Source: Cytospora piceicola
Taxonomy: Eukaryota > Ascomycota > Sordariomycetes > Diaporthales > Cytosporaceae
DNA length: 64,000 bases
Reading direction: 5' to 3'
Assembly (NCBI GenBank): GCA_023375675.1
Contig: JALQBC010000022.1
Coordinates: forward strand, 248,001 to 312,000
Below, one piece after another: positions 20,921 through 34,715 of the stretch (the first letter of the stretch is position 1; every line of letters starts with the position of its first letter). Below the pieces are notes generated by a model that did not search any database, had not been told where the DNA came from, and worked only from the letters and a program-made list of their open reading frames with translations. The translations under genes and the position numbers were made by a program.

Positions 20921-23900
20921 TTAAAGCTAGTTATTAATAAATCTTTAAAACGTAGCTAGCCTATTAGTTAAGCTAAAAGGTATTATCTTATACTTATATA
21001 AGCTATAATATACCTAGAAAGTAGTTAATTCCTTGTCTTCCGGACAGGCTATTCTGATTTTATAGAAGGCTTATCTAATATTAATTTTAGTAAAGATCTT
21101 CGTTTTTAAAATTCGAGCTAACGTCTTTTCGATTAAAGGGAGAGGGTATTAATCTCGCTTAATAATAGCGTTTAGTTTCCGGTAGTTAATATAAAACCGT
21201 AACCTTCTATCGGCTTTACGAAAGAAGAGCATTAGGGATACTTATAAGGCCGTGCTACTCTTAATAAACCCTTTTTTAAAGCTTTTAGTAATATACTTTC
21301 GGTATACCTCGAGCTCTTTTAACAATATCTTATATAATAAAAAATACCTTAAATCCTTAAGTTTAGTTTTTTCTTTTAGATAAATATAATAATCGATATA
21401 TCGGTAAAAGGCTAACGTATCGGACTTATATTTACTTTAACTATTAAGTAAGTAGTAATATTCGGGCGGTATTATTTATAACGCTTTCTATCGGAGCTCT
21501 TCTTTATTATACGGTAAAGTTTCTTTATACCGTTTTTCTTACTTATTTATAATTAACTTCTCGATTTTATATAGGTTTATATAACTAATTAGGTTTTTTA
21601 ATTAGCTAGCGGTCTTAGTAAATAATAAAGTATTTACTATATATACGTCGATCCGGTGTTTATATTATTTAATCCTATCTTTTTTAAAGATGTAAGCTTT
21701 TTAAGTATCGTATTACGTCTTTAAAGGGTTTTTATAACGATATAGAGGTAAAGAAGATAAAGGGATCTGTTCGGACCTATATATACCTAGCAGGTCGAGC
21801 TTATATAGTTTACAGTTTATAGTTTTTAAACCTTCGTCTTATAATAAGCGAAACTATATAAAATTATAAGCTAGTAAGCGTAATATAGAAAAGTACTATA
21901 TTTTAAACGTCGGTAGTTAGATAAAGATAGTTTCCGGTAGCGCTTCAGGTATAAGCTAATAGTTATTTATTATAATATGTTTTAATTCCTTAACGCGCTA
22001 TTTAATTAATTATCGTACTATACGATAACGTAGGTCTTTATCCTTTACTTTTTTTTATCTCTGTTAACGTTTATTGTTACGGTTTATAGCTTATTTTCGT
22101 TAACAGACCTCTTTATCTTATTCTAGGTTATATATCTAGTATATATTATTATCTATTAGTATATCTATAAAGTTATTGCTCGGTATTTACTCTTCGAAGT
22201 AGTAAAGGTATTAACCGGTATAGTTAATTATAATATTATAGTACTCGAACTATTTCCTATTAAGGATAATATTATATTTTATATTAAGTATAAGAAAAGG
22301 GAGTTTTAACTTTATTCTGCCGTATATTTTTAATATAATAACTAAGGCTACGTTTAATAGTTAGATAGATTTACCGTTATAACCTTTTATTATTTACAGG
22401 TTAAATCTTATAACTTATTAAAGTTAAAGTAATTTCTTTACTTATTATATAAATTTTAAACTTATAAATATATATCCGCCTACTTCTGTATTAACTAAGG
22501 CTTTTATAGTTAAAAACAGTCTATTATTAACTATCGAATATAGTACGGTAAAGGTATTACCTTTTAAGTATTTTTAAAGTAAGTTAAATAGTAAGTTATC
22601 CGGCTACTTTTCCTTTAATATCGTATACTGTTTACTTTAAGTCGATATATTCTTTAAAAAGGAGTTAATTTATTTTAAAGTTACTCGTTTCCCGAGTTAT
22701 TATTATTGCTTTTTACGTTTAGCTTATTATTAGTCGACGTAGTAGTCGGTAAGAGTTATTAAGGGAAGAGCTTACTATATAAGTAATTAATACGGTTATT
22801 CTATTAAGCCGGCCTCCCGTTATTGTTTTTAAGAGCGTCGGAATACTTAAACGATCGATATCCTTCCTTCTTATATATAAAACACTTTCCTTCTTTAATT
22901 AGTTTCTCGAACTTTTTTTTATTTAACGGGTTAGCGATAACGATATTACGATAAGGCTGTTTAAACCCTTTACGTCCTTTCGATATAAAAACAGATACGC
23001 TAGTCCGAATTATACTACTAGTTAATAATCGGTTACTTTCTAATTAAACGAAAGTATACGTTTTCTCTCTTTTAGCTTTAGCCGCGGCTATAGCTTAAGT
23101 ATTAGTAAAATCTACTTATTAAACGAGTTAAAAGAGTTTTATATACTTTATAAAGTTATTTAGAAACTAAATAGTTAAAGCGTTTTAAAGTATAGGCGTT
23201 AAATAACGCTAAAACTCGTTCTTCTAAGTCACTTAAAGCTTAAAGAGTTCTGCTATAAGACAGATAAATACGTTTTAAAAAGCCTAATATAAAATAGTAA
23301 ACTCGTTATAAGATTCGGAGTATATTATATTTAGTATATCTTACTTATTCTACGCCTTTCTCTTTCGATTAAAGTTACTATACTAAAGGTTTAAGTATCG
23401 GAATATAAACTCGATAATAAAAAGTCGTTTAAGGTTTTAATAGTCGAGGTACGATATAATATTCTTAATAAAAGTTCCGGCTATACAGCTTATAATATAG
23501 TTAATTTTCAAGGATTCGGTAAAGAACTAGTTTACGTTATTATATAAGCGATTCTAAACCTTTATCTTCTAAACTTTATAAAAGACCTTATCTTATTTAA
23601 GATTATTATAAAACTCGGGCGTGTTATCGACCTTTACCGTATAGCAGACTTTAGTTTTACCTTTTATAAACTAGGTATATAACGAACTAAAGGTGCCGTC
23701 TCGATAACGTTTCTCTTCTATATCGGATAAAGGATTATTATATATTAAATAAGTAAGGTTAACGACTAGTTAATTATTATCGTTAAGCTACGTTTAAAGC
23801 TTATAAATACGTTTATTACGTAAGGCGATCTCGGTAAGTATTATGTTATTTAAAACAGGCTTATTTATATTAGTTATATTACAGGCTATATTACGTATAC

Positions 23901-24720
23901 CTTTTATCGTATTAACTACTTCGATCTTAAACTTAATAGCTTACTAGTATAATACGTTAAGGTTTTAGTCTAACTCGACGGTAACTTAGTAAAGGTCTTT
24001 TACTTAAGTTATTAAAGCCGCTATACTTAAAGATCGGAGCTTATATTTTTAGAAAAAGGCGTTTATATTCTTTATAAATCGGTTCTTAAAGGAACTTAAA
24101 TTTATTAAACTATTAATTAAAAGCTAAGTAGCCTTACCTACTTTAATTAAAGGTTTAAAGATATATCCCGGACTGTCTTTTCAGGTTCTATATAAGACGG
24201 CTAACTAATAAACCTTCTCGATAAAGTCGTTACCGAGGTCGTTAATAAAAAACGTATACCTATACTTATAAAACTTCTCCTTTAAAAGGTTACGTAGAAA
24301 ATCGGTAAACGTTAGGTCGGTCTCGAGAATGTCTTTATAGTCTTCGAGGGTACCTTCCTCGGTCTCTTATTAAAGAGTTACTATACTAGCGATCTTTTTA
24401 TCGGGATTAATAATACGATAAGTTAGTGCTATACTAGAGCGTCGTCGTAGTAGGGTTTTAAAGGCCTTATCCTCCTGTAACAAGGTTAATAAAAACTCAC
24501 CGAGGTTAAATCGGACCTCTTTCTAAGTTTTTTTAACCCGTCTATCTTAATCGTCTCGCGCTATCGTAGCGGTTATAACGTCGCGTCGCTATTTAACGTA
24601 AGTAATATTATCTAAGGTTTTATAATCGGTTACGTCGTACGAGTAATATTATCTAAGGTTCTGTTAGTATTATAAGCCTTTTTAGGCTATAGAATGATTA
24701 ATTAAGGTGAGCTAAAATAA

Positions 24721-24931
24721 TATTATAATATACTAGAATAATAGAGGTAAAGCTGTAATTTTAATGTAGATGTAAGTATTTTAGCTAAAGAAACAGAAAG
24801 AAGGAGGCTAAACGTAGCATCCTTCTTCGAAAGGTTTAAATCTAAAGGTAACGGCGAGGCTAGGTGGGTTGCCTGGTCTGTGCGCAGGCGCCAGATCAGG
24901 TGACCTCCAGCCCCCACGCCGTTCCGTTACA
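24721..24931 (-). repeat. Gypsy-1 5' LTR (right)
   Basis: Direct partner of 17,862-18,072. It ends GTTACA just before the ATTAG duplication. An open stretch on its minus strand is a chance frame across the LTR, not a gene. Confidence 0.9.
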
Positions 24932-24985
24932 ATTAGCTCTGAATTATAATCATGCTAATTCGCTGTAGCACCCGTTTAAAGGATC

Positions 24986-25151
24986 TGTCACATGTAATAT
25001 ATACTCGATTAATTTGTTAATGTATTATCTTGTACCCCGCTTACTCGGGTACGCTAATTTCTATATTAAATACATCTTAAAGTTAATTATATAACTTACT
25101 TATTTATACAGACCGAGGTATTTCTGTAAAGACCCCTGCTACCGTCTAACA
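24986..25151 (-). repeat. Copia-2 LTR (left, probable 3')
   Basis: It aligns over 166 bp with 38,974-39,139. The block GTACCCCGCTTACTCGGG is unchanged in all but one transition between the two copies. Confidence 0.9.
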
Positions 25152-25475
25152 CACCTTTTAAAGGAAGCTATTTACAGATAGGTTTCTTTACATAAGCTTT
25201 TTTCTTAAGATATTAACCCTTATAGAGGGGTAAGGTAGGTAGGGCTTATTATAGCTATATAGCTAATTATATTTAATAGTATCGCTTGTAAAACGCGCTT
25301 TTTTTTCTTTTTTTTACTATTATATAGTTATTACTACTACTACTACCGTAGTAGTAGTAATAATAATAACTAGTAAGGCCTTAGCAGTCCTTTTTATACG
25401 TTCTTTCTTAATCGTCTGTATAATACCTTTCTATTCTAAAAAAAGGTAGCCGAGATAACTAACGATATATTTTAA

Positions 25476-25910
25476 GCTAGGCTAAGCCCTGCTTTAAAGC
25501 GGGCTACCCCTGTATATCTTCTTATATCCTTATCCCTTACGTCCTTTTTAATTAGTATACAGCCTAACAGTATTATCGTCCGCTTAAACGATAATAATAA
25601 CGATAAAAATAAGGATAAGGACGAGGATATAGATAAAGACAAGGACGAGGATAAGGACGAGGATAAAGATAAAGGTAAAGGTAAGGGTAAGGCCGGCGTA
25701 AAGCCCGCTGTAAGTACTTCTTCTATAGTTCCTCTTGCTAAGTTATCTGTTAATACCTTTGTTTTAAAGAGATAAAAAGGTCGAAAGCTAGCTACAGCCC
25801 CCGACTACTCTTTATACTTTATATATAATACGATCTGCCGGGATCCGTATTATACCTTACCGGCGTTACCTTTACTAGTAAGCGTATTAAGGGTTTACAG
25901 ACTTTTATTA
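25476..25910 (+). pseudogene. Degraded coding stretch with Asp/Lys/Glu-rich repeat, origin unknown
   Basis: In one plus-strand frame 99 codons are open (25,476-25,772). A single TAA follows, and the frame stays open for 45 more codons to 25,910. This is unusual amid dense RIP stops. The middle is an acidic-basic repeat (DKDEDIDKDKDEDKDEDKDK, then GKGKGK). After the TAA it reads KGRKLATAPDYSLYF. No ATG starts it and no family is recognised. It lies in the 3' part of Copia-2, on the strand opposite its pol gene, so it may be a captured or separately inserted fragment. Confidence 0.45.
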
Positions 25911-26413
25911 TAACTAAGCTAAAGGTTACGTAAAGGCGTATACGCGATATATATAGGTTAGCTATATATACCTTTTTATACCGGTTAGTATAAAGTTTAA
26001 GGTTTATACTTTCGATTCTTTTTATAAGAGAATTTAAAAAGGCGTTTAAACCGATAAAAGTAAGGTAAAAGGGGTATATCGTTATATATATACTTCCCTT
26101 ACTAGTATTATAGCCGTTAAGGCTACGTAAAAGTAAAAGGCCTTTTTAAACTTTTACCTTTAATCGGTAATTTAACTATAAAAGAAAAGCTACCGACTTT
26201 AAGTATAATAGTTTACTTAAAAATAATATAATATAATCTAAGCGTTTTTATACGTAAGCCGGCGTACCTTATAATTTTCTTTTTCTCTCTAATTCTGTAA
26301 TATATACTTTTATATATCTGTATTAGATTAGTAGGTCTTTTAACTTATCGATTATATCGTCTTTTAAGTCTTTTACCCTTTATTTTCAAATCTTATTCTT
26401 AATATTACACTTA

Positions 26414-26954
26414 GGCGTCAAAAGTCCCCCGACACTCACCCTTTTTCACACTAAAAACCCACTAAACCTTATACTTTTCGACTAGATTTATCTTTATACT
26501 TAATTAGTAATTAAATGTCGAAAAAAATCTTATAAATAGTAAATTACTTAAGCTAATAGATATTAAAATATTAGAGTTTTAAATCAGTATTTAGTTAAAA
26601 TGTAATAAGTTAAAGTTAAACTACTAGATTTTAAAATCTTAAATCTCGGTGTACTAACAGCTATTTAACAGCTTATACGCTATAAAGGCTTTATTAAAAG
26701 CCTATAGTACCCGCTATAAAATCGGTATAGATAAAAGATAGTTTTCTAATACTTTACTTTAACTTTATAACTGTTTTAAATAGAAAAAAAAAATATTACT
26801 AAGTCGCCTAACTGATATTTCTATAATCTTTATAAATATTTCTTAAATTTAGAAGACTGCAGATTTATAGCTATTTTATTTAATTTGTTATATATAAATA
26901 AAGTAGGCGAGTTTTAGTGTAAAAAGGGTAAGTGTCGGGGGACTTTTGGCGCCC
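26414..26954. mobile_element. Short TIR element (MITE-like), about 540 bp
   Basis: The ends are inverted repeats of roughly 48 bp: GGCGTCAAAAGTCCCCCGAC on the left and, inverted, GGCGCCAAAAGTCCCCCGAC on the right. The shared ACCCTTTTT and ACACTAAAA blocks follow. A TA dinucleotide flanks both ends (26,412-26,413 and 26,955-26,956), suggesting but not proving a Tc1/mariner-type insertion. The interior is non-coding. It lies inside Copia-2. Confidence 0.8.
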
Positions 26955-27708
26955 TACTGTAACTAGCTTAAGTTAAATAATAAACTTTTAGTAGCTAGTA
27001 ACAGAAAGTGCTTTAGTTAGTTTATTAGTAACTATATTTAAAGTACTAGTATAATTAATATATAAATATTTTTACTAGACTTTTTACTATAGCTAGTAAT
27101 TATATATATTTATATAACGAAGTTTTATATTAAGTTAGGTAATTTTTTTATTTACTAGCTTAATTATTTATATATTATTATATTATAGCTAAATAGTCTG
27201 TTAGTTAAACTAAACTTTTAGTTCTTATATAAGCCGATACTAAAAAGGGCTTTTTTTAATACTTAAGTAACAGAAAGTAATTTAGCCTTTATAATAAAGG
27301 TAGTTATAGTATCTTACTTATTCGCCTTTTATCCGATATATCTACTAAACAGTTTTATTATATATACTTATAAAACTTCGACGGTTTAAGCTATTATTAG
27401 TAAAAGATAAGTTGTTTTATACTTTAAAAGTGTTTACTCTTTTTAATTCGAAAGCGAAGGCTAATATTTAAGTAAGATATATTAAGACCCGGTTAGCTGC
27501 TTTATAATACTATAGCCCGGGATTAATATTAAACTGTATAAGCTTAAATACTATAAAAGCTATATTTAGCTTTATAATTATTACTGTATATAGAATTAAT
27601 CCGATTTTACGTTAATATAAACAGACTAATATAATAGATACCCGGTCCGGATATAGTAATAGTTTTATTAAGGCTATTAGTATTTTATATAAAGCTTACT
27701 ACTATATT

Positions 27709-27953
27709 TATAACGGTAATTAAAATGATTACGGCACAAAGGCTCGATTTCGATTGTTTAATATCGTTAATTATCGAATAGGTTCTGCCTATCGAGAAAA
27801 GAAAGAAGAAACAGAACTTAAAGCCTAAAGCTTAGCTATTTAAACTAATATACAGGCGATTCGGAAAGCTTATCGATAAGGCTAGTAGCAAGGTCAGTGT
27901 ATAACCTTAACCCTGTTACTAGCCTTACTTCCGTTCGCCCTACAACTATAATA
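27709..27953 (-). repeat. Gypsy-3 3' LTR (left)
   Basis: It aligns over 245 bp with 34,716-34,960, with transitions only: CTATAATA at this end corresponds to CCATGACA in the partner. Confidence 0.9.
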
Positions 27954-30379
27954 ACCCCCCCTTTAAAAAAGCGCGGGGTATAACTATAAAAATAAAAATA
28001 TAGTATACGCCTGCGATTAAACTTACGACTTATACCGATTTAGCGTTTTCTTAGTTAAAGGAGGGATAACCTTAAGGAACAGACTACTACACTAGGGGCC
28101 TTTATACCTTAGTTCGCAGTCCCCTTTTACGCTTTAGTTACTATTACCTTAAGAACGCTTATAAGCGCTAACGGCTATCCCTGTTCTCTTATTTAAATTA
28201 CTATTATAAGCAGTCGTATCGTCGACTATATCGCCGATTACGTCGTCGACTATAAATATATTAGTACCCTGTTTATATACCGATTTACGAAAAGGTTATC
28301 GACTTATCGTATTTTAAAGTATATTATCGTCTAAGTATAAAGGTGTTAATTAATTACTTAATTAAGCATTTAACTAGTATTAAAGTTATTTAGACGGCCC
28401 GACGTACTTAAAGTATTTTTTATAATAATTATAAAGGGCTACTAGGGCGTTACGCAGGTCGGCGGTAAAGTACTACTTAAAATCCTTATTCTAGCCTTTT
28501 TATTATATACGGTACTATAGTCTACGATAGTATATCCGAAAGGCTACTACTTACTCGACTTCTTATTCCTCGTCCCTATTTATAATTTCTCTTTTAAGAC
28601 GTAAAGGTTCCTATCCGGGGAGTAGGTTATAAAGATCCTTATATAAACGATTAACGTAAAACCTACGATATCCCCTTTATACTAAAGGGACCTCTAAAGT
28701 ATATAAATTATTTTCGGCGTTAAAGATCTTATATAATTATCGAGTTAAAGGAAAGTCGAGTTTAACACTTAAGCGGTTTATAGTTTATATCTTCTTTATA
28801 ATAAAAATATAATCTATAATTATAAAATTAGAAGTTTGTCGATATTAGTTTACCTGTCGTACTATTTTATCTTAAAAGTCTTTTAAAGCCTTTTTAGCTT
28901 AGTTAATATAGCTTTACATTATCCTTACGGTAGCCTATACCTGTTATTAAGAAAGACGGTCCTATAGAAAACTAAAGTCTTAGGTTTAGCTTTTTTAATT
29001 AAAGTAAAAACGAGGACGAAAGCTATAACGAACTTCGAAAGGTATTAACCTGTCTAATAATTTATAGGAAAGGCAGGCTTAAGTAAAATCTAAAGCTAAG
29101 ATTATAAGAAACTAATTATCTTAATAATAATTAATAAATAACCGAAGCCGTTAATCGATTTACTAGTTAAGGTTCTCGACTTATCTAGCGGTTTAAGAAT
29201 ATCTAGCTAAAGAGAGGTTTTATTTAATTCCTATAATTCGGCAGATCTTATCTATAAAGGCGGAGATAAATTATAAACCTCGGTTAAAAACAACGGACTT
29301 AAGTAGTTTAAACACTCGATACGGTCTTTTATAGTATATCCGGGCCGTGTTTATTATTATCGCTATATTAGTATAAGAGACGTACTATAAAGTCTTCGAA
29401 AGGCGGTTAACAATAACTAAAAGGTTATTATAACCTTTTCGGTTATTAGATATCTTTTTAAAATCTATAACTAAATACTACTAATATCGTTATAATAAAG
29501 ATAAAAGATATAGTAAGCCTAAAGTCTTATCTTAAGAGTACTTTATAGATCGATAAATATAGTTAGCTATAAAGCGGTAAACATCGCCCTTTAGTCCTAG
29601 CTATTAGTATCGCTATTATATAAGTCCTTTTATTTTATTACGTTTAAGGTATACCGTTATAATTCTAAAGTAGATATTATCGATTAAACGTATTCGTAGT
29701 TAATTATAGTCGGGGATAATTAAACGTCTATTGTAAATAATATACTAGTCGTCTATAAAAGAGAAGCCGCTAATATCCCGGCAAGCCTTATTACGATATA
29801 ACTTAAGTAATAGGTACTTACGGTTATAGTAAAGTAACGAACTTATTAACTTTAGGCCCGACTATTCTAGTAGGTAAAGAAGTACGTCCTTTTCGCGGTA
29901 AACTATCCTAGTTACGTTATCGACTATTATATCGATTAAGTATAGATTATATAGTAGGTTTAGGTTTAATATATTATAGATATCGAACGTAAAAAAGTTT
30001 ACCTTTTCTTCTTAGTCGCGTTTAAATATACGGATTATACGATATATATCTTATCGCTTTTTTTACGAACGGATATCGTTTAAGTAGTATAATATTACGT
30101 CGGCCGCTATATTTTCCGTTTTTAAGCGATAGGAAATTATAAAATTAAACTAAAACAGCAGGTTAGCTTAGCCGGCTTATTATCGATTTAAAAGGCGTTT
30201 AGTGCTAAAATAGATAAGGGCTCGGTAGTCTATAATAACCTTAAATAGTATTACTTATAGTCCGATTAGCTCTGCCTTTTAAAACTCGAAACCTCTAATT
30301 ACAGCTAAGAGCTCTTTATTATAAATACTATAGTTTATTTCGGCTAGTATTATAGTCTCGAAGAAGAAACCTATAGGGT

Positions 30380-30920
30380 ATTACTTATCGTTTTCTATCT
30401 AAGTTAACACTTTAACGATTACCTTATCCGAAGCGTTTATCTCTATCTTCGTAAAGAGGCTATATTTAAAATAAGCGAGTACCGGTATAATTATTAGCCG
30501 GTGTTTAAGTTCTTCGAACGCAGTATCGTAATCTGCTAACTAATAAAAGCCTTTTCCCTTATAAGTTAGTCGAGTTAAAGGCTTAGCGATCCGGCTATAT
30601 TCGAGTATAAATCGGCGGTAGAAATTATAGAATCCTAAGAAAGATTATACCCCTTTTAAGGTATTAGGTAAGCGCTAATCGCGGATAACTATAATCTTTT
30701 CAGGGTTAGTAAAGATACTTTCCGTTCCGATAATAAAACCTAAAAACTTTATTTAAATTATATAAAACTCGCACTTCTTTAGATTAGCTTATAGCCTTAT
30801 ATTTCGTAAGCGTTTTAGGACTATTATTATATATCGTATATATTCTTTTTTCGTCTTTAAAAAGATAATAATATCGTCGATATAAGTATAGCAGAACTTA
30901 TCTAAATAGTTTATTAAAAT
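30380..30920 (-). pseudogene. Gypsy-3 reverse transcriptase / RNase H relic
   Basis: On the minus strand TYIDDIIIFL reads at ~30,865-30,900. A segment IEINASDKVI followed by YPIGFF (~30,370-30,450) matches the start of Gypsy RNase H. In-frame stops replace expected Gln/Trp codons. Confidence 0.85.
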
Positions 30921-33900
30921 CCCGTTAATATACCGTTAAAAGATAGCCGGCTTATTTATTAAACTAAATAATATAACCTTATATCGGTAAAACCTCTATT
31001 TAATACGAAAAGTAGTAAGGTCTTTATTACTAAGGTCTATTCGGATCTTATAGAACGCTTATCGTATATCGATTTTAATAAAAATAGTTAACTAACTTAG
31101 CTAGGCTATAGTCTTATTAATTAAAAGTAATAGATATTAGTCCTTCTCTGTTACTACGTTTAGTTTCCGGTAGTTTACGTAAAAACGTAGTCCTCCCTTA
31201 GCTTTAACAACTATTAAGATAAAGGAAGCTTATAAGGTCTTAGCAGGTTCGATAAATCCTTTATTTAGGTTATTTAGTATATATACTTTAATAGCTTCTG
31301 CTTTTTTTAAAAATATTTTTCGTAAAAGGTTATAGCTAATAGCTTTTTTAACCGACGTTTTATCTTTTAATTTAATCTTATAATTATATAGACGGTAAGC
31401 CAATAACCGATCTAACTCCGTTTTACTAAAAGTCCGAAATAAATAGTAATATTCTTTCGGAACTTATATTAATACTCTTTAGTAAAGTTCCTTTTCGTCG
31501 AAAGGTATATCTTTAACTTTCTCGTCTTTTTTATCCTAAATATAACGATCGATTTCGTATAGTAAAGTTACTATAACCTTAAAATCGTCCCGTTTTACTA
31601 TTATTATAAATAGCTAGGTACTAATAATAGAGATATTAATATAACGGCAAGTTTAGTTAATCCTGTTTCTAGTTAAGATATAGTCTCCTTTAACGTTATA
31701 TCTACAAAGACGTTATCGCTCCTTTTCCTACTCTTCTCGTATATATCGGTATATTATTCGTTACTTTAATATTTAGGACTACTAAAGTAATATAGCGGCA
31801 GGCGGTCGTTTTAACGTCCCTACTAAAGCGTCTTTTATCTTATAAATCCCTTTATCTTAGCAGCGGGATTATATAACGGAAAGGTAAAGTAGAAAGCTTA
31901 GTCGAAACGAGTTTTAAGTAAAGGTATTTTTTAAAGTACGGATATATATATATACCGCTACTACTATAAAGTCTTTTACCGTACTACTTTCTTTCGAAGG
32001 TATATTTATATATTATCCTTTTTCCGGAAAAAAAAATATTTATTATTTTAATACCTTAAGCTATAATAAAGGTATCTTATAATCCGGCTAGGATTCGGTT
32101 AGTTGTCCCTTCGAGCCGAAATAATAATATCGGCGTTTTATATTAAAGGTTATATTAAAGTCTGTAAACTATCGACAACTAATAATAATATTGTATTTTA
32201 TATTTACTACTACTATTAGTAGTTATTTATAAAGGCAGCTTTAAATAGCGAGGTCGGCTATTAAAGCTACGTTTACTAGCTATAAAGCCTTACCGTTAAA
32301 TCCTTTTACTAAGTATAAAAGGAATCTTATAATACGTCGGATTTTAAACAGGGTTTTTAGTATCTTTACTATAAATATTATATTTATAAAAATTAAACCG
32401 TTTACTCTTATATCTCTTAATCCTTTCGTATATAAAGTTATTCTATTATATACTACCGTATAAGGTAAAAGTAATATATCGCTTCTTATAATCTGTAAAA
32501 GGAAATTAAAAGGTATTATTTTATTAACGCCTAAGTTCGTATAGTTAGTTCTGTTATATATTTCTAAAAGGGAGAAATCCTTTAAAAAGGAGTTTAATTA
32601 CTTTAAAGTATCTATTTTTTCGCCTTTACCTCGGCTAGCTTATCGGTATTTAAAGGAACCTAATATCTATAAGCGGCTTCGATCTATATAATATAGGTTT
32701 AACGACGGTTTTCGTAGTTACTTATATTAGTTTCCTTCGGAAGGTAAGGGTAAGTACGGCTAATATATTTAGTCTGCTTATAATTATAGTAAGCGTTTAA
32801 TTCGAAAAGGCGAATTACCTTATCTTTAGATATTCTGCGTTACTAAGTAATTTAAATAGTATTTAGCTTACCGCCTTCCGAAAAGCTACTAATATTTCCG
32901 CTACTTAAGTTCTAATAAGTAATAGGCTAGCTGTTAGCTTAGTTATTATTTTAATTCCGACAGTTAAAACCCTTATTACCTTCCGAGGTCTTTATAAAGC
33001 GAAATTAAGTAAAGCGTTAGTTATTATAGTCGACTTACTAAGCAATATAGTAATACTTTTAAAGTTAACTAAAAGGTTAACTTTACTTAAGGTTATAACG
33101 GATCGTAACCGAAAAACATTAGCTAGTTTATTATAGATCTCCTCTTTCTATTCGGACTTATTAATATATAGTTTACCTGCTAATCCGATAAAAATATTAC
33201 GGAAAGTAGAAAAGGTTTTATTAAGTTTTATTCCGAGTCCTTTAAACTTCGTTTTAGCTTTTACTAATTTATTCGGATTATCGTACTTATTCTTTAACTA
33301 GGTTAAAAGACCTTTAAAGGTAGTAATTTAGTTAAGGTTATCTAACTCGAAGTAAAAGGCTAAGGTAACTATAGCCTATCCGCTAACGAAAAACTTAATA
33401 GTAATTATACGTTATCGATTAGATAAATAGTAGTCTGTATTTCTTACGAGCTTATTCTCGAGTTTATAAATCTAAACCTTAAAGGGAAAGTTCTTATTCT
33501 CTTTATTATCGTTATACTAAATAAAAGGGTTTAAAACCTTAATAGAACGTTTAACCTTATATTAGATACCTCCCTCCGAGTATTTAGTAAACTTAGTACT
33601 AAAGGTATTACGGTTAAGAAGAAGGATCGGCTAGTCGTTTTTAAAGGACGACGAATTATTATTTCTAAAAGCTAGCTATAAAGGTAGTTAAAGCTGTTCT
33701 GCTTTAGCTACCTGTTTTCGAAGCCTTTCGATCTCGAATTTTATAAAACGTCTTTCCGCTAATAAGTTATAAATAAAAAAATCTTTTTCTTTTAATTATT
33801 CGTCTTATTCCTATATAGTATTATTAAGTAAGGTAATTTCTTGTTAAACCCGATTATTAATTAAATAAGAAGCAGTTTTATTTATTTTTTCTATAGTATT

Positions 33901-34413
33901 TATAAAAACGCCTGTAATACCGCCGAAGTGCTTTACTTATAGTTCTATACTACTAAAATTCTTATTAAGTCTCTTAGCTAAAGAGTATAGCTTTGTTAAA
34001 CAGGCTTATTAAGCTTAGTTAAGTATATATATTAGGCTGAATTCTTTATAAAGGATATAAGCATCTTGTTAAAATATCTTCTTAAAAGTCTCTATATTTA
34101 AAAGGCCTTTTAACTTTTATATCTTTTTCTCTACCTCTGTTAAAAAAGCGTAAAGAATACCCTTAGCCTTATAAATCTTACTATAGTAATTAACTTTATC
34201 TTCGATATCGGCGTTAATCTTACCTATTATTAGTCGGTAGCGTAAGGTGTCGTTTATCTGTTGTTTAAAAATCTCGAGTTTTTCACGCGGCTTTAGTACT
34301 GCAGGTTCGTTATTATTATTATCGTCGCCGTCGTCGGTATCGTTACTATTACGTCTTAACGTCTAAGAAGCAGCGGTCGTAACGTTAATCGTCTGTCGAG
34401 CGGCTTTAAGGGA

Positions 34414-34608
34414 TTATCGATAGAGGTAGGTCTTCGGACGCTTATCGTTACGGAGTATTACCTTATTAACGTTAGCTAAAGAAAACCTAACCTTCTTAAT
34501 TAGCTCTGTAAGCTTAAAGTCAGGCTTAGGCTTAGACTTAAGTCTTTCGGTCGTGTCGCTATAACGGCTAGTTATAAGGTTAAAGGCATCGCCGAATAAT
34601 CCAGGCAT
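34414..34608 (-). pseudogene. Gypsy-3 gag relic (64 codons open)
   Basis: It starts with ATG at 34,608, about 107 bp inside the 5' LTR, and reads MPGLFGDAFNLITSR with a Lys-rich continuation before a stop at 34,414. The position just inside the 5' LTR and basic composition fit the start of a Gypsy gag protein. It is the longest surviving ATG-started frame of this element. Confidence 0.55.
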
Positions 34609-34715
34609 CTCGACGCTAAACGCGTTATCTACGCTTCTAGCTATCGCGTTCGTTTATCGTAGATTGTTATTTATACAGCTTTCTTAAGCTGCGAAGGTCT
34701 TTATTATTCGATAAT

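Larger units (their letters stand above)
17862..24931 (-). mobile_element. Gypsy-1: RIP-degraded Ty3/Gypsy LTR retrotransposon
   Basis: It is flanked by 211-bp direct LTRs (17,862-18,072 and 24,721-24,931) and by the 5-bp duplication ATTAG (17,857-17,861 and 24,932-24,936). LTR ends fit TG...CA after allowing for transitions. A purine tract (AGGGGAGGTAA on the minus strand) lies next to the left LTR, which makes this the 3' LTR and places the coding strand on minus. Broken reverse transcriptase and RNase H motifs are visible inside. No frame is intact. Confidence 0.9.

Noticed and set aside
24723..24917. 64-codon frame in the Gypsy-1 right LTR
   Set aside because: It lies wholly inside the LTR; the left LTR partner does not keep it open.
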